In this document: piece after piece, positions 48,501-58,767 of the stretch | Layout: each line of letters begins with the position of its first letter | How positions within the stretch are numbered: the stretch's first letter is position 1 | Notes under the pieces: generated by a model | Databases searched by the model: none | What the model was told of the DNA's origin: nothing | The model's input: only the letters and a program-made list of their open reading frames with translations | NCBI GenBank assembly: GCA_942159475.1 | Contig: OW804097.1 | Location: forward strand, 59,974,986 to 60,038,985 | Direction: 5' to 3' | Length of the DNA stretch: 64,000 nucleotides | From: Sthenelais limicola | Taxonomy: Eukaryota; Annelida; Polychaeta; Phyllodocida; Sigalionidae | Program-made: the position numbers and the translations under genes

Positions 48501-51500
48501 GATAAGGAAAATGTGCTCCCACGGCAATTATAGTTCTCAGGCCATTATAGCCCTATAATGCCTGGCTTCAGCGGGAAATTATAAACCATAAACGATAATC
48601 ATCCTAATTTTGGACTAACAAGTACCGTTTGCATTTTCTCCCTATAGACGTAACTGGTGGACGAGTGGGCGGCGGAAAGTGATGACCGGTGAAAACTCTA
48701 TGGAGTTCTACTGGGAGGGCGATGGCAAGGCCATAGAATCCTTCTTTTACTGGCATAACAACAGTATACCTGCAGAAATGGAGAAAGGAAACATCCTGTA
48801 CAACTTCTATGGTGAGTTATATATTTCTTTTTGTTTTCTAGGTTCTAACTACACAAGCAAGTAGCTTTCTCTTATCAGGTTATTAGTTGACAGACAACAC
48901 ACTTGGGGTTTTGAACAGATGGTGGTTGTGGTGATATGTGATAGGGAAGAATGGATATCAGTGATGAGGATGAGAAGATTATTGAAACAATTTTCTTTTG
49001 ATCAGCAGGCTTTACCTATTTGGGGTAAGATTCAGAAATTGTTTATCATGTGTGTACATTATATATACTAATATTGGTGACAAAAACTCATTTTCCAAGT
49101 ATTAATGAATGTGTTAGGTTCTTAAGGTGTTTTGTCACAATAGCTGAGAGTGTATAGCTTTAATCTGTTTATTGACACTTTAATCTAGAAATGAAACTCA
49201 TGTCTGTTTCAGACTACTCCTGGGGCTGGATCCTTGGTACCGGCACCGAGTTAAACCCGTATATATGTAAAATCTCCAAGGAGGATATCTACATGATCAA
49301 GGATGAGGAGAGAGGGCCTGGTAAGTCAATCAATCAAGTCTATTAAAAAATATTCTTTGTAGACATATACAATAAAACTGTAATAATAGTAGTGAATCAG
49401 GTATAGGCATTGACAAAGGTTTTTTAATCTACTACTAAGATATTTATAGGATAGGCTTGAAAACCTACCAGTAGCTGGAGATTGTTCCCTTATTGCAATC
49501 CAGCATTTTCAAATTCAGATTCAAATTCAGGTCCTGTGAATGCAGCCCTATTGTAGAGTATGGAGTGGTTTAAACAAAAAAATAAAGAAAATTCTTATTG
49601 TGCGAATCTACGCTTGACTTAATGTACATTCCACTGCTTATTGGTGTTGTAAAGAATCTTGGACTTGTTTTTTGTTAACCTTAAAAAATGGTACTTGTCA
49701 GCCCATTATTCTTTATAGCCTAGAATCTTTTTGTTAGATGAACTATCGGATAGATACATTAGTATAGAATTACATAATTATTTCAATAACATGAATATCT
49801 TCTGACCTTTTCTAATTCTCTAATCTACTTTACTTCATTACCATGTTACAGTCTAATTCAATGGGTTAGTCAACACCAGTTAATGATTGATTAATATTTA
49901 ACTATTATTATTGTTGCATTTCCTATTATTAACTAGTAGAGTTTTCCATTATCTGATGAAATAAGTATCAATAGAGGTTTGCATAGCTGCTACCTTGAAT
50001 ACTGATTCACATGATCTATTATAGGGCTACAGAAAACATGTTATGTTCAGCATGGAATATCTAACAGTGATGTATATGAAACTGTGATATTGATTAGCAG
50101 ATCACTGCATTTTTGTTTATAGAAATGTTGCTTAACATTAAGAATTTCAACACTATCATTTTGTCAGACTATGGAAATGATGACCCTGAACCCGCAAACC
50201 ACATACGAGGTCCTAAGATTATAGTTCAGCCGGAGAACACAATATTTGAGCTGACTATTCTGGAAAATTCCCTGGATGCTCAGTGGGTGGCTATAGAGTG
50301 TGTAGCTGATGGACAACCAGCGCCGAAATACAGTCAGTAGTTTTTTAAAAATAATGTTATTTGGTCTCTATTTAGCGGTAAACCATATTCTCAAGAGATC
50401 CGATGGACAAACATAACAATAATACATAAATTAATCGATTTAGCATTACACATTCAAGAAATATTAGCAGACATAAATTATAGGCTTAACTTTATGAATT
50501 GATTGAATATGCTTTAGTCATATTCATGGGTGGATTAGAAAAATAATTATAATCTTTAGGATGACCTTAGAAATGCAAAGATATATATTCAGTATGAATT
50601 TGGTACTAAGAGGGAATCTAACAGGTATTTGATCTAGGGATATGCATCTAAAGGGCCTAGTCCACTAAGCCGATTCTCATGCGATTCACACAGGATATAG
50701 TGGGAAAGAGTCCACTGCGGCGCAAAACAGCATGAGAACCGGCTTAGTGGACTAGGCCCTTAGTCACTTGTTTTTGAGTTACCTATCCACAATAAGCGCA
50801 GTGGATCCTTAACTCAGTAAAAACAATTTTTAGTAGGCCTAAAGGTCCAAAACAATCTGTTTAGTTACTTCTGCCGTGAAGATATCAGACTTGCTTTGCC
50901 ATTGGCTCGATCGTGCCATAGCACAAAGTAAACGACGTTACTATTGGCTGATACTTTAAACCATGACGTCACGATAATTTCTGTATCATACACGTGAATG
51001 TAGATAACTTAATGTGATGAAAGGATTTCATTCTATATAATAATAGTGGTGTGTACAACTGCCCATCATGATATAAATGTATGTATGCACTGAAAGCGCA
51101 ACACACAGCCAAAATGAAAACACTAGCTCATACCAAGAAATATTGTGAAAAAACCCTTTCGAAAATATCAATTTTGCTCCTTTACACTCATTTGTTTGTG
51201 ATAAATCATATTTGTATTGCATAATGTCTGGCTTCATTGGTGAACAATTATAATTCAAATATTTATGTACAATGTATGTGAATATATTAGCATAAGTTAA
51301 TCTAACATAATACCTTGGCAGGGTGGTTCAAGGAGAGAGCAGGTGTATCAGAGGAGATAATAACATCCGAGAATGAGCGCTACACGTTTATCAACGGTAA
51401 GATCATCGTACATCGGCCCAGTCAGACCATGGGGGACGATGGAACATACCAGTGCAGGGCACAGAGTGAGGAGGGGGCAGTACTCAGCAACTCTGTCAAC

Positions 51501-54500
51501 CTCGAGTTTGGATGTAAGTTGTTTCTGACTCACTACAGTCTATTTCTTACATTATGTATGTACTGCCAATTAATGCCTTGAACGTTTTTCAGGCTATAAC
51601 AAACTTATCCAGGGACTAAACGGTTTAATAGCCTCCATTTCGGGCCTGTCGGGGCACTGTTTGTACATAATAATCGATTTTCCCTCTGGATTATGGACCA
51701 GGCACAATAGTATTATTTTGTGCACACGTAAGATGAAAATATTTTTACCGCACCTCTCAAGTGGAATGTGATATAATAAACCGTCCTGTTTCAGTTATCA
51801 ATGACTTCCCCCGAGACACACGGTCCCCGGTGACGATACCCTCTTACACCTGGGGCTCCATAGAGTGCAGCCCACCTGACCATTACCCCGGTAACCCATA
51901 CTTCTTTTTTTGTTTTGATTTGATTATTTACTAAGCTTGAATTATATCAGATGAATGCTATTCTCAGCTTGAAGTTAGAAACATGACAATATTTATATTG
52001 TTACATTTTAAATATATTCTCGGCATAAAAGAGTAATATTTTTCCAACTTAAGACTCCATTTTCTGTGACACACCTAATTCTATGAGTAGCCTACCAATT
52101 TTATATCAAGCAGCTAGAGTCATCTTTTAGAATCGTTTCTAAGTTGTTTTCAACAACTTGCATGGAAACTGCACAATCAGCAGCTCTTTGCTGTGTCTAT
52201 GTATATGGTGTAAACATCAACTAGGAGCTGTGACATGCATGACAAAGGGTAGCCTTGGTTAGGAGACGAAGTCTAATAATAAATCTAATATAAGCACTCA
52301 ACACTGATAGAGAACCCTTTTAAAAGATTGAGGTATTCCTCAATATTTTGTATAGGATTCTCCACCTGTTGATACATTGGAATTCTAATTATTGTTAAAG
52401 ATGAGTGGTTGAATCTAATGGGAGTCTTTTGTAACTGGCGCATCAAGATAGCTGACCCAGAGAAAGCTAGAGAGTGCTTATACTTCAAATTTCAAATTCT
52501 CATTTCATACTTCAAACTTCATCTTAAGGTGACTCAGTAGTGATTATGTAACGGGGTGCGCGCAACGCCTAGCGTGAGTAGCGGGTTACAACTTTTGCCA
52601 TTTTTCACGCGCCTGTGTGTGTGTGTATTCAATATATATGGCAGGGAATATCAGCATTATGCAGATGAAGTATGTATATAATTTAGTCTTGATATAAACT
52701 ATTCAGCCTGCTGATTTTTGGTGTGTGAGTGAGTATTTACAATACCTGCATCTATATTAAATTTCATTAAGATTCATGGAGCCGTTTTTGTTCAAATCAA
52801 ATATTTATCAGGAATTTCATTTTTTTCCCATTTTTTTCTCATAAATAAGTCGTAATATAGAAAAATCTAGCCTGGAAAGCCATCCTGATTTTTTGTGTAT
52901 GAGTTAGCAAATACTGTATCTACATTCATATTAAATTTTTAAAAAATTCATCAAACAGTTTTTTTTTAAACGCTGATTGTCATCAGCCAAAGTCAATTTT
53001 GCTAGTGCCCTACACTGCCACTGGGGGGCTTCCAGGGGGCTAACTCAGGATTTGAGGAAAAAAATTTATTTGATGATTAGTATATATATGTTGAATGTCT
53101 GGGTGAAATTTGATGTCTGAATTCATGTGAGAACCATTTTAAACGAATTATGTTGATAAATCACTCAAATATAGTAAAATCACTCAAATATGATTTATTA
53201 TTTCTATCTCCATACCGCCATAGCATGAAAACTAGCCTGGTGACCTATATTTTTTTTTCACCCAATAATGATTATTTCATGTCAAGTATCATTGGTAAAA
53301 TTTTTAGAAAAATTCATCAATAAACAAAATCACTACTGAGTCACCTTAAATTCCAATTTCAACAGAGATCACCTATTCCTGGTACAAGAACGACCCCAGC
53401 AATTGGATCCGGCCCAGGATCAAACCATACATCTTTATCTCTATGGATGGAACCCTGTATTTTTCCATGGTAAGCGAATGCATCGATTGTCCTATGGGTG
53501 TTATTCTCATTTCGTCTTCTTATCACCAAAATTGTGATTAAACACTATTAATATTAGGTACTAGTATTGTCACTATTCGTGGCTTTCATTCTCAGCCATT
53601 GAGACAACACACATCGTACCAGATTGACTCATATTATGACTTATAGGATTGAATTCATAAATATTCTGCCGTTGTTATATGACTATGCAATAGTTTGAAG
53701 TAGAATCGGCCGAGAGTAAACGGCAGCCTGTGAGCGTTGAGAAGTGAAGCCACTACAGGAAAATATCTTGGACGGTCTCTAAAATATAAATGTGTTTTTT
53801 ACGAAGCCCTGTAGCAGGAATAACGAGATAAGAATGTCGGATTTGAAATGAATCCATCCCAGCATGTACTGTAATAGACATGCTGGAATCACGCCGAACA
53901 CTCTATTGATGTTATTATACATTTTAAGCACATTTGACTTATTGCTATTAGGTGACAGTGGAGGATGAAGGAGATTACTACTGTATGGTTGGACGGCCAG
54001 GTGTCACCACCAGTTCTGGGGCAAAAAGCGAGAAAACTCACCTCTTTATCTCAGAAGCCAGTAAGTAATGCCATCTAAATTGTATATGATTAAAACTTTG
54101 ATACATTATCTCCCGATTGGGATTGAGCTAGACTGATTGGTTTTGCCAATTTGTACTACATTTTTAAGGTCCGATTCCACTGGTTCGCTTATATATGTGC
54201 TCATGGCTCGCTCTTGCTGCGCTTGTTTATGGGGTGCTTGTCAGTCGCTCTTCATCCGCTAATATTTTTAGCGCAATACAAGCGCAGAGCGATTCTACTG
54301 AGATTCTACTGCTGCGCTTGTTTCCTATATGAAATCAATGGTTAATGAGTTTGTGCGCTCTTACTGCGCTCTTGGTCCGCTTCTTTAACAGGTAGAAAGA
54401 GCCTAGTGTTGCTGCGCTCATATCAAACAGATCAGATATAAGCGCAACGTCCTGCGCTCTTCTAAAGAAGCGCACATAGCCACTTTTTAGAGCGTACATA

Positions 54501-56875
54501 GAGCGCAATAACCGATTCTATTAGACCGCTCTGGTTTCGCTCAAACTTCGCTTGTTATGCGCTCAAGACTATAAAAAAGAGCGGGCCATGAGCGGGCCAA
54601 AAGAGCGAACCAGTGGAAACGCAGCCTAAGTGATTGTGGATTGTACGCCTATCTTTCCCCAGGTCCAGGTGAATATGAACCGACTATACAGAAGAACTTC
54701 CCTCGCGTTTACCCAGGTACACCTATGGTGGGGGAGAATGTCAGGATTGAATGCTTCGCTTCTGGAACGTGAGTCAGAGATTTCCTTCACAGATTAATTT
54801 TACAAGAAGCACACATTTCCTCAATTATTTTCCTATTCGGGTCAGGCCGTCAGAAAATTTACAACCGGCAGCTTTACATATTTAGTTAATACTGCTAAAT
54901 TCGGCTGAACAAATTTAGCTGCTAGTTATGGCAGAGTCCATTTGGTATTGTGTTAAATTTTTTATACAAAATATAAGTTTGGTTTTCATGTCGAACCTAC
55001 TTTTGGTCTTAACTTTGGGTTATTTGAGACAGAAGGCGAATTGTGACTGGTGCCCTATCCTAGAATACCTTGGCATAAGTCAGAACCGAGCCTGATCGAC
55101 TGACTGTTAAATCCAATCGTTAACATAATTGTCTCATTTTCTGTACCTACTGGCCAGATTTAAACTATTCAAGCGTCTATTAGCTTGCATACCAATAACC
55201 TGAGAAAAGGAGCAAGCCTAGTGTTGTTGGTAATGCAATCTATACAAAATATAACTCTGATTAGGGTACGTTAGCTGGAATACTGGAATAATTATCAACA
55301 TATTATTGACACCCGGAGAATTGGAGTATGCATCATGTTTTCCAAACTTTTAATGGACATTTTACACTGGGCAACATCTAGGAAATCATTTTTGAATGTC
55401 CTAAAATAATGATAAAATGGGTTCTAAAAATGTGGCCTCTTCATTCCATTGCCAATAAAAAAGCATGATAATATTACAATTTATTAAGACCTTTCTGACA
55501 TTGACATAATTGTGGGTACTTTGAGAGGATTGATGTTGGCAAAATGTAAACCTATTTATTATGTTTGCTTAATTAATTCATCATTTCAACTCCGGTCCAG
55601 CAGAATCTGTGACCCGCCAAGCAGAAAGGTACCTTCCCGCGGGAGTTATAGTTCCTGGTATTCCCGCTAGGAGTCACATCATATTCATGACGTCACTGTC
55701 ACAAATGTTCATATTAGTAATTCTGAGAGGGAGGTAACATCAAAAGTCTGTAACTTCACTAATTGTTGGAGTATCAACAAAATTATTTCACTTTTATAAT
55801 GCTCATTTCCCCTTCTATACATCCAGATTCAGAATCTATAATGGACCCAAATTTTAAAATTTGGCCCTGGAGTCCCCTTTCTGCTTGGCTGGTCACAGTC
55901 TGATAAACAGTGATACTTCCCCTTTTCTGATCTAAAATGTCAACTTTTTCGAGACTTAACCCAGAATCTGATGAATACCTTGGCATATTTCAGAGCTGAC
56001 CCTGACCTGATGTACAACTGGCGGCGTGTGGAGGGGAAGCTACCTGACGGTTCAGACAGGTTTATTGGCCTGCCCCCTACCGCCTCCATGGATGACCACA
56101 ACAGGGTCCTCAATATCAAGAACGTCAAGATGTACGACTCAGGCATATACAGGTTAGTTGCTTTGTAGTTTTTTGGGTTTGTTTTAAATATTTTGTAGGC
56201 TATCATCATCAATCACAAAATTTGACAAAATATCTTATAACCAAGGATTTTTTTCATGCGCTGCCAAATCATTCCAAATCCAATGTTATAGTAATAGTCA
56301 ATAAAAATGATATATCCAATCAAATAAGTTAAATTCTGAAACTTTCTAAGCATTTGGGCTCTTGTACAATCAGGTTAGGTACATTTTAGTTTTAGTACAC
56401 AATATTCAATGATTCTTCCAATCAATCAACATTCGCATTGACCGTTGCCAGTGCCTTGAAAGTCTAGGGGCTATAAAAACCTAAGGCTAACCACAAAGAT
56501 TTAGTAACCTCCATTTCGGGCTTGCTGGTGCATTGTTTATCACTACACCTCAGAATTATACACCAAATAGTGCACCAGCAGGCCCTCAATGTTGGTCAAT
56601 GATCCTTTAGTAATCCCTCAACTTTGCCTCGGCATTATGCACCAAACATGATTAATATTATTATTCACTCAGATTTCTTAGTTGTGATATTATATGAAGT
56701 AATAAATAGTAGTTTAGTTTAAGTGAAACCATTGGTTTGAACTGAGGTGTGGTGTGTCAAGATCTGAGGTTGTTAGAAATACATAGTTTATTATTTGTTT
56801 TGTTTACCTTTAGGTGCATAGTTTCAAGGCGAGAGGGCCTAACAGTTTACCGGGATGTTCAGCTGGCACTCAAAG
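45459..56875 (+). CDS. Cont-like: contactin, 5' part (13 exons: signal peptide, C-type-lectin-like domain, Ig1-Ig3)
   Basis: Cell-surface adhesion protein of the contactin family; in flies Contactin acts with Neurexin IV and Neuroglian at septate junctions. Exons: 45459-45531, 47372-47463, 47805-47902, 48648-48811, 49213-49320, 50168-50332, 51322-51513, 51795-51890, 53366-53469, 53952-54060, 54663-54768, 55994-56152, 56814-56875, total 1528 nt (509 residues) with every phase consistent. Order: signal peptide, lectin-like fold (CPTGWEDHLDFCYKF to YICKISKED), then three Ig domains, each with its Cys pair and a D-x-G-x-Y-x-C or equivalent strand F. A lectin-like domain in front of Ig repeats is the protostome contactin layout. 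The frame is open at the last donor (phase 1); further Ig, FNIII and anchor exons are expected beyond the window. ATG context AAACATGG is favourable. Confidence 0.92.
45868..45905 (+). mobile_element. MITE family A solo terminus
   Basis: GGGTCAGGTCGTCAGAAAAT followed by GTATAATTCGCC, then unrelated sequence; an isolated end in contactin intron 1. Confidence 0.7.
46909..47184. mobile_element. possible MITE in contactin intron 1
   Basis: GGGTGCCTTGCACCATA at the left and TATAATGCAATGCACCC at the right are imperfect inverted ends (about 17 bp). The interior has several CTCTTA/TAAGAG pairs. About 275 bp, non-coding, seen once. Confidence 0.5.
47372..47463 (+). CDS. contactin exon 2, start of lectin-like domain
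   Basis: Encodes ECPTGWEDHLDFCYKFVNDE and LDIAGAKEGCL: the N-terminal Cys pair of a long-form C-type lectin fold and the first core Cys (GCL). Acceptor TACTTATCTAG, donor CTC|GTGAGT, phase 0. Confidence 0.9.
47805..47902 (+). CDS. contactin exon 3, lectin-like domain
   Basis: Encodes QLGDRTYPLTINSEQEHIFI and TTQLEKHDKGEI. The pattern L-x-x-I-N-S-x-x-E-H-x-F-I is diagnostic of the fold. Found by splicing phase and motif; acceptor CTCTGACTTCAG, donor AA|GTAGGT, phase 2. A 99-residue minus-strand frame over it is an artefact. Confidence 0.88.
48648..48811 (+). CDS. contactin exon 4, lectin-like domain
   Basis: Encodes (K)RNWWTSGRKVMTGENSM, FYWEGDGKAIESFFYWHNN and NILYNFY. The W-W-T-S-G-R and W-E-G-D segments match the second core strand of the fold. 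Donor ATG|GTGAGT, phase 1. Confidence 0.9.
49213..49320 (+). CDS. contactin exon 5, end of lectin-like domain
   Basis: Encodes DYSWGWILGTGTELNPYICK and ISKEDIYMIKDEERGP. YICK is the last core Cys. The WND-x-x-C calcium-site segment of classical lectins is replaced by WGWILGTG with no Cys. Confidence 0.9.
50168..50332 (+). CDS. contactin exon 6, first half of Ig1
   Basis: Acceptor ATTTTGTCAG, donor A|GTCAGT, phase 1. Encodes an acidic linker, GPKIIVQPENTIFEL and WVAIECVADGQPAPKY with the strand-B Cys of the first Ig domain. Confidence 0.92.
50651..50761. mobile_element. 111-bp palindromic MITE in contactin intron 6
   Basis: AAGGGCCTAGTCCACTAAGC and about 12 more bases form the left arm; the right arm is the near-exact complement ending GGACTAGGCCCTT. 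The 45 bp centre holds GTGGGAAAGAGTCCACTG. Flanking TAA/TAG would fit a 3-bp TWA-type target duplication. Seen once here. Confidence 0.85.
51322..51513 (+). CDS. contactin exon 7, second half of Ig1
   Basis: Acceptor ACCTTGGCAG. Encodes WFKERAGVSEEIITSENERY, NGKIIVHRP, then DDGTYQCRAQSEEGAVLSNS, which is a textbook Ig strand F (D-x-G-x-Y-x-C) followed by strand G. Confidence 0.95.
51795..51890 (+). CDS. contactin exon 8, start of Ig2
   Basis: Acceptor TCCTGTTTCAG, donor CCG|GTAACC. Encodes FINDFPRDTRSPVTIP and WGSIECSPPDHYP, giving the strand-B Cys of Ig2. Confidence 0.92.
52524..53349. mobile_element. 826-bp inverted-repeat element flanked by TTAA, next to contactin exon 9
   Basis: TTAA then GGTGACTCAGTAGTGATT at 52524-52545; the exact complement followed by TTAA ends at 53349. 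The interior is A/T-rich with two TTTTT blocks and no transposase frame. TTAA on both sides fits piggyBac-type target choice, but the GGTGACTC end differs from the usual CCY start, so the superfamily is undecided. It ends 16 bp before exon 9. Confidence 0.85.
53366..53469 (+). CDS. contactin exon 9, middle of Ig2
   Basis: Acceptor CCAATTTCAACAG, donor ATG|GTAAGC, phase 0. Encodes EITYSWYKNDPSNWI and KPYIFISMDGTLYFSM, strands C to E of Ig2. Confidence 0.93.
53952..54060 (+). CDS. contactin exon 10, end of Ig2
   Basis: Acceptor TTGCTATTAG, donor CCA|GTAAGT. Encodes VTVEDEGDYYCMVGRPGVTT with the strand-F Cys of Ig2 and the strand G THLFISEA. Confidence 0.93.
54165..54629. mobile_element. 465-bp MITE packed with GCGCT motifs, contactin intron 10
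   Basis: TCCACTGGTTCGCT at the left end and AGCGAACCAGTGGA at the right are exact inverted repeats within ends reading TTAAGG...CCTAAG. The interior repeats TGCGCT, GAGCGCA and AAGAGCG many times on both strands. These look like subterminal transposase-binding repeats. No coding capacity. It ends 33 bp before exon 11. Confidence 0.88.
54663..54768 (+). CDS. contactin exon 11, start of Ig3
   Basis: Acceptor TCTTTCCCCAG, donor AAC|GTGAGT, phase 2. Encodes SPGEYEPTIQKNFPRVYPG and ENVRIECFASGT, the strand-B Cys of Ig3. Confidence 0.92.
54839..55045 (+). mobile_element. MITE family A copy, contactin intron 11
   Basis: GGGTCAGGCCGTCAGAAAAT start, GGCAGCTTTACATATTTAG, TGGTCTTAACTTTGGGTTAT interior and a truncated AAGGCGAATTGTG right end. 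Confidence 0.8.
55994..56152 (+). CDS. contactin exon 12, Ig3 middle
   Basis: Acceptor GGCATATTTCAG, donor CAG|GTTAGT, phase 2. Encodes DPDLMYNWRRVEGKLPDG, RVLNIKNVKMYDSGIYR, ending just before the strand-F Cys. Confidence 0.93.
56814..56875 (+). CDS. contactin exon 13, end of Ig3; last coding exon in the window
   Basis: Acceptor GTTTACCTTTAG, donor AAG|GTAAAT, phase 1. Encodes CIVSRREGLTVYRDVQLALK, with the strand-F Cys completing YRC across the junction. No later exon was found in the remaining 7.1 kb, which is intron. Confidence 0.88.
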
Positions 56876-57309
56876 GTAAATTATTTTGAAAATTTGGCCC
56901 TGGAGTCCCCTTAGTCAGGTGCCTTAAGGTCAAAACGTTTATTTTTTGGATAAAAGTACCAAAGTTGGTACACATGTAGGCAAGGGTATACCTTTGAATA
57001 TTTTTCCTTGCAACAAGAAATACAACCACTGGAACACCAATTTTCGACACTTTTTCAAAATGGCCACCCAAAAAATATGATACGTTTCCATTTGGAGCAT
57101 ATATGGATAGTAACCCTCATCATAGCTTGTATAAATGTTTCTACCATACTTTATTCCTTAAATACATTAATAGTGTTGATTAACCTTGTTAGTATTTATC
57201 AAATATGGCCGCCAAAACTACGATTACAGACCATTTTGATGATCGTAGTGAGTGAAAGCATAAGTCTGAGACAAAACTCCAGTTTTGACATACCTGTTAA
57301 TAGTACAGC

Positions 57310-58690
57310 GGCCAGAGGCTAAATTTGGGAGGGAACCCCTACCCACCGTATAACAAGCTAAATTTGAGGTATTTTGTGTAGAATTTCATGAATTTTCTGA
57401 ATCTGAGGAAAAGAATTGCCCAAAAGGTGGCGAACATTATCAAAATGGCCTGTTTCCATGGAAACTTGTGATTTTTTTGTATTTTAGCAAAAAATAGGTT
57501 TTTAGTGTCCCATTTCTACACTTTTATCAGTATTGTGACCAAACTTGGGAATAACAATGTTGTATCTAAGGATTATCATTTCCTTTCAAATCAATGACCT
57601 TGCTCAAGGTCAAGGTCACCAAATATGACCTTGAAATGTAAAAATAGCAAAATTCTGGGATGTGACATCCTATTTTCTCTTATGAAAATATGACAATAGA
57701 AGAAAATGGTAACCTAATGCATACAAATAATAACTGACATTAGGGGAAAGAAAAATAACCCATTTTTGGTATCATCGGAATGTCTGTTGCCATGGTAATC
57801 AAGCCTCACTTTTCATTCTATGCTAAATTTTGTGTAAATCTAAATTACATACTGCAGTCTATATCTTTTGAACAATTTATTTCAAAGCTACACAATTTAT
57901 ACATGTGAAGGGGATCTGAGAGTACTTCCATAATATATCTTTTAATTGACCTTTGTCAAGGTCAAGGTCACCATTTTCAAGGTCAAACATCAAATTTTGG
58001 TTCAAATTTGAGTATTACGTATGTATCTTTGGAACTATTTATCTCTTGTGTATACAATTTATGCATGTGATAGAACACTAGCAACACTTCCATCGGACAT
58101 CTTGTCAATGACCTTGGTTAAGGTCAAGGTCACCATATCCAAGGTCAAACATCAAATTTTGGTTAAAGTTTCAGTAATAGATATGTGTATCTCTGTAACA
58201 ATTTATTTCCAGGCTACTTACTTAAAGCATGTAATAGGGCTCTAAGTGCCCTTCCATGAGACATCTTGTCAATGTCATATGTCAAGGTTAAGGTCACGAT
58301 TTTCAAGGTCAAACATACAATTTTGGTACTAATTGAAGTTTTTGGTATTTATCTCTGGAACTATTTATCTGTAGGGTGCATAATTTAATCATGTGATAGG
58401 GCTCTGAGAGGCCTTCCATTAGATATATTGTCAATGACATTGGTCAAGGTCAAGGTCATAATTTTCAAGGTCAAACATGAAATTTGGGTCCAAATTGTGA
58501 TATTCAGTAAGTATCTCCAGAACTATTTGTCTCTAGATTACACAATTTAATCATATGACAGGGCTCTAAAAGGCCTCTCGTTAAATACCCTGTCAATAAC
58601 CTTAGTCACGGTCAAGGTAACCATTTTCAAGGTCAAACCTGAAATTTAGGTCTAATTTTTACTACTAGGCATGTTTCAGTTGGCACTGTA
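57310..58690 (+). repeat. left arm of a large inverted repeat, with about 165-bp tandem units
   Basis: The outer about 560 bp (ACCCACCGTATAACAAGCTA, GGCCTGTTTCCATGGAAACT, GACATCCTATTTTCTC) is matched in reverse at 62760-63330. The inner part is five diverged tandem units of about 165 bp, each with a TTTATCTC.GG segment, a TGATAGGGCTCTGAGAG-like block, GTCAATGACCTT and paired AAGGTCA half-sites. Non-coding. Confidence 0.88.
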
Positions 58691-58767
58691 TCTTCAGATG
58701 CCATGAATTGAATATGTGACTTACTCGATATTGTTCCCTTAATCAAGAGCTCTATATTGGTAACAAT

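Noticed and set aside
45459..56875. Alternative reading as a lectin gene next to a separate Ig-superfamily gene
   Set aside because: Exon phases continue without a break from the lectin-like domain into Ig1, and the combined order is the known layout of protostome contactin.
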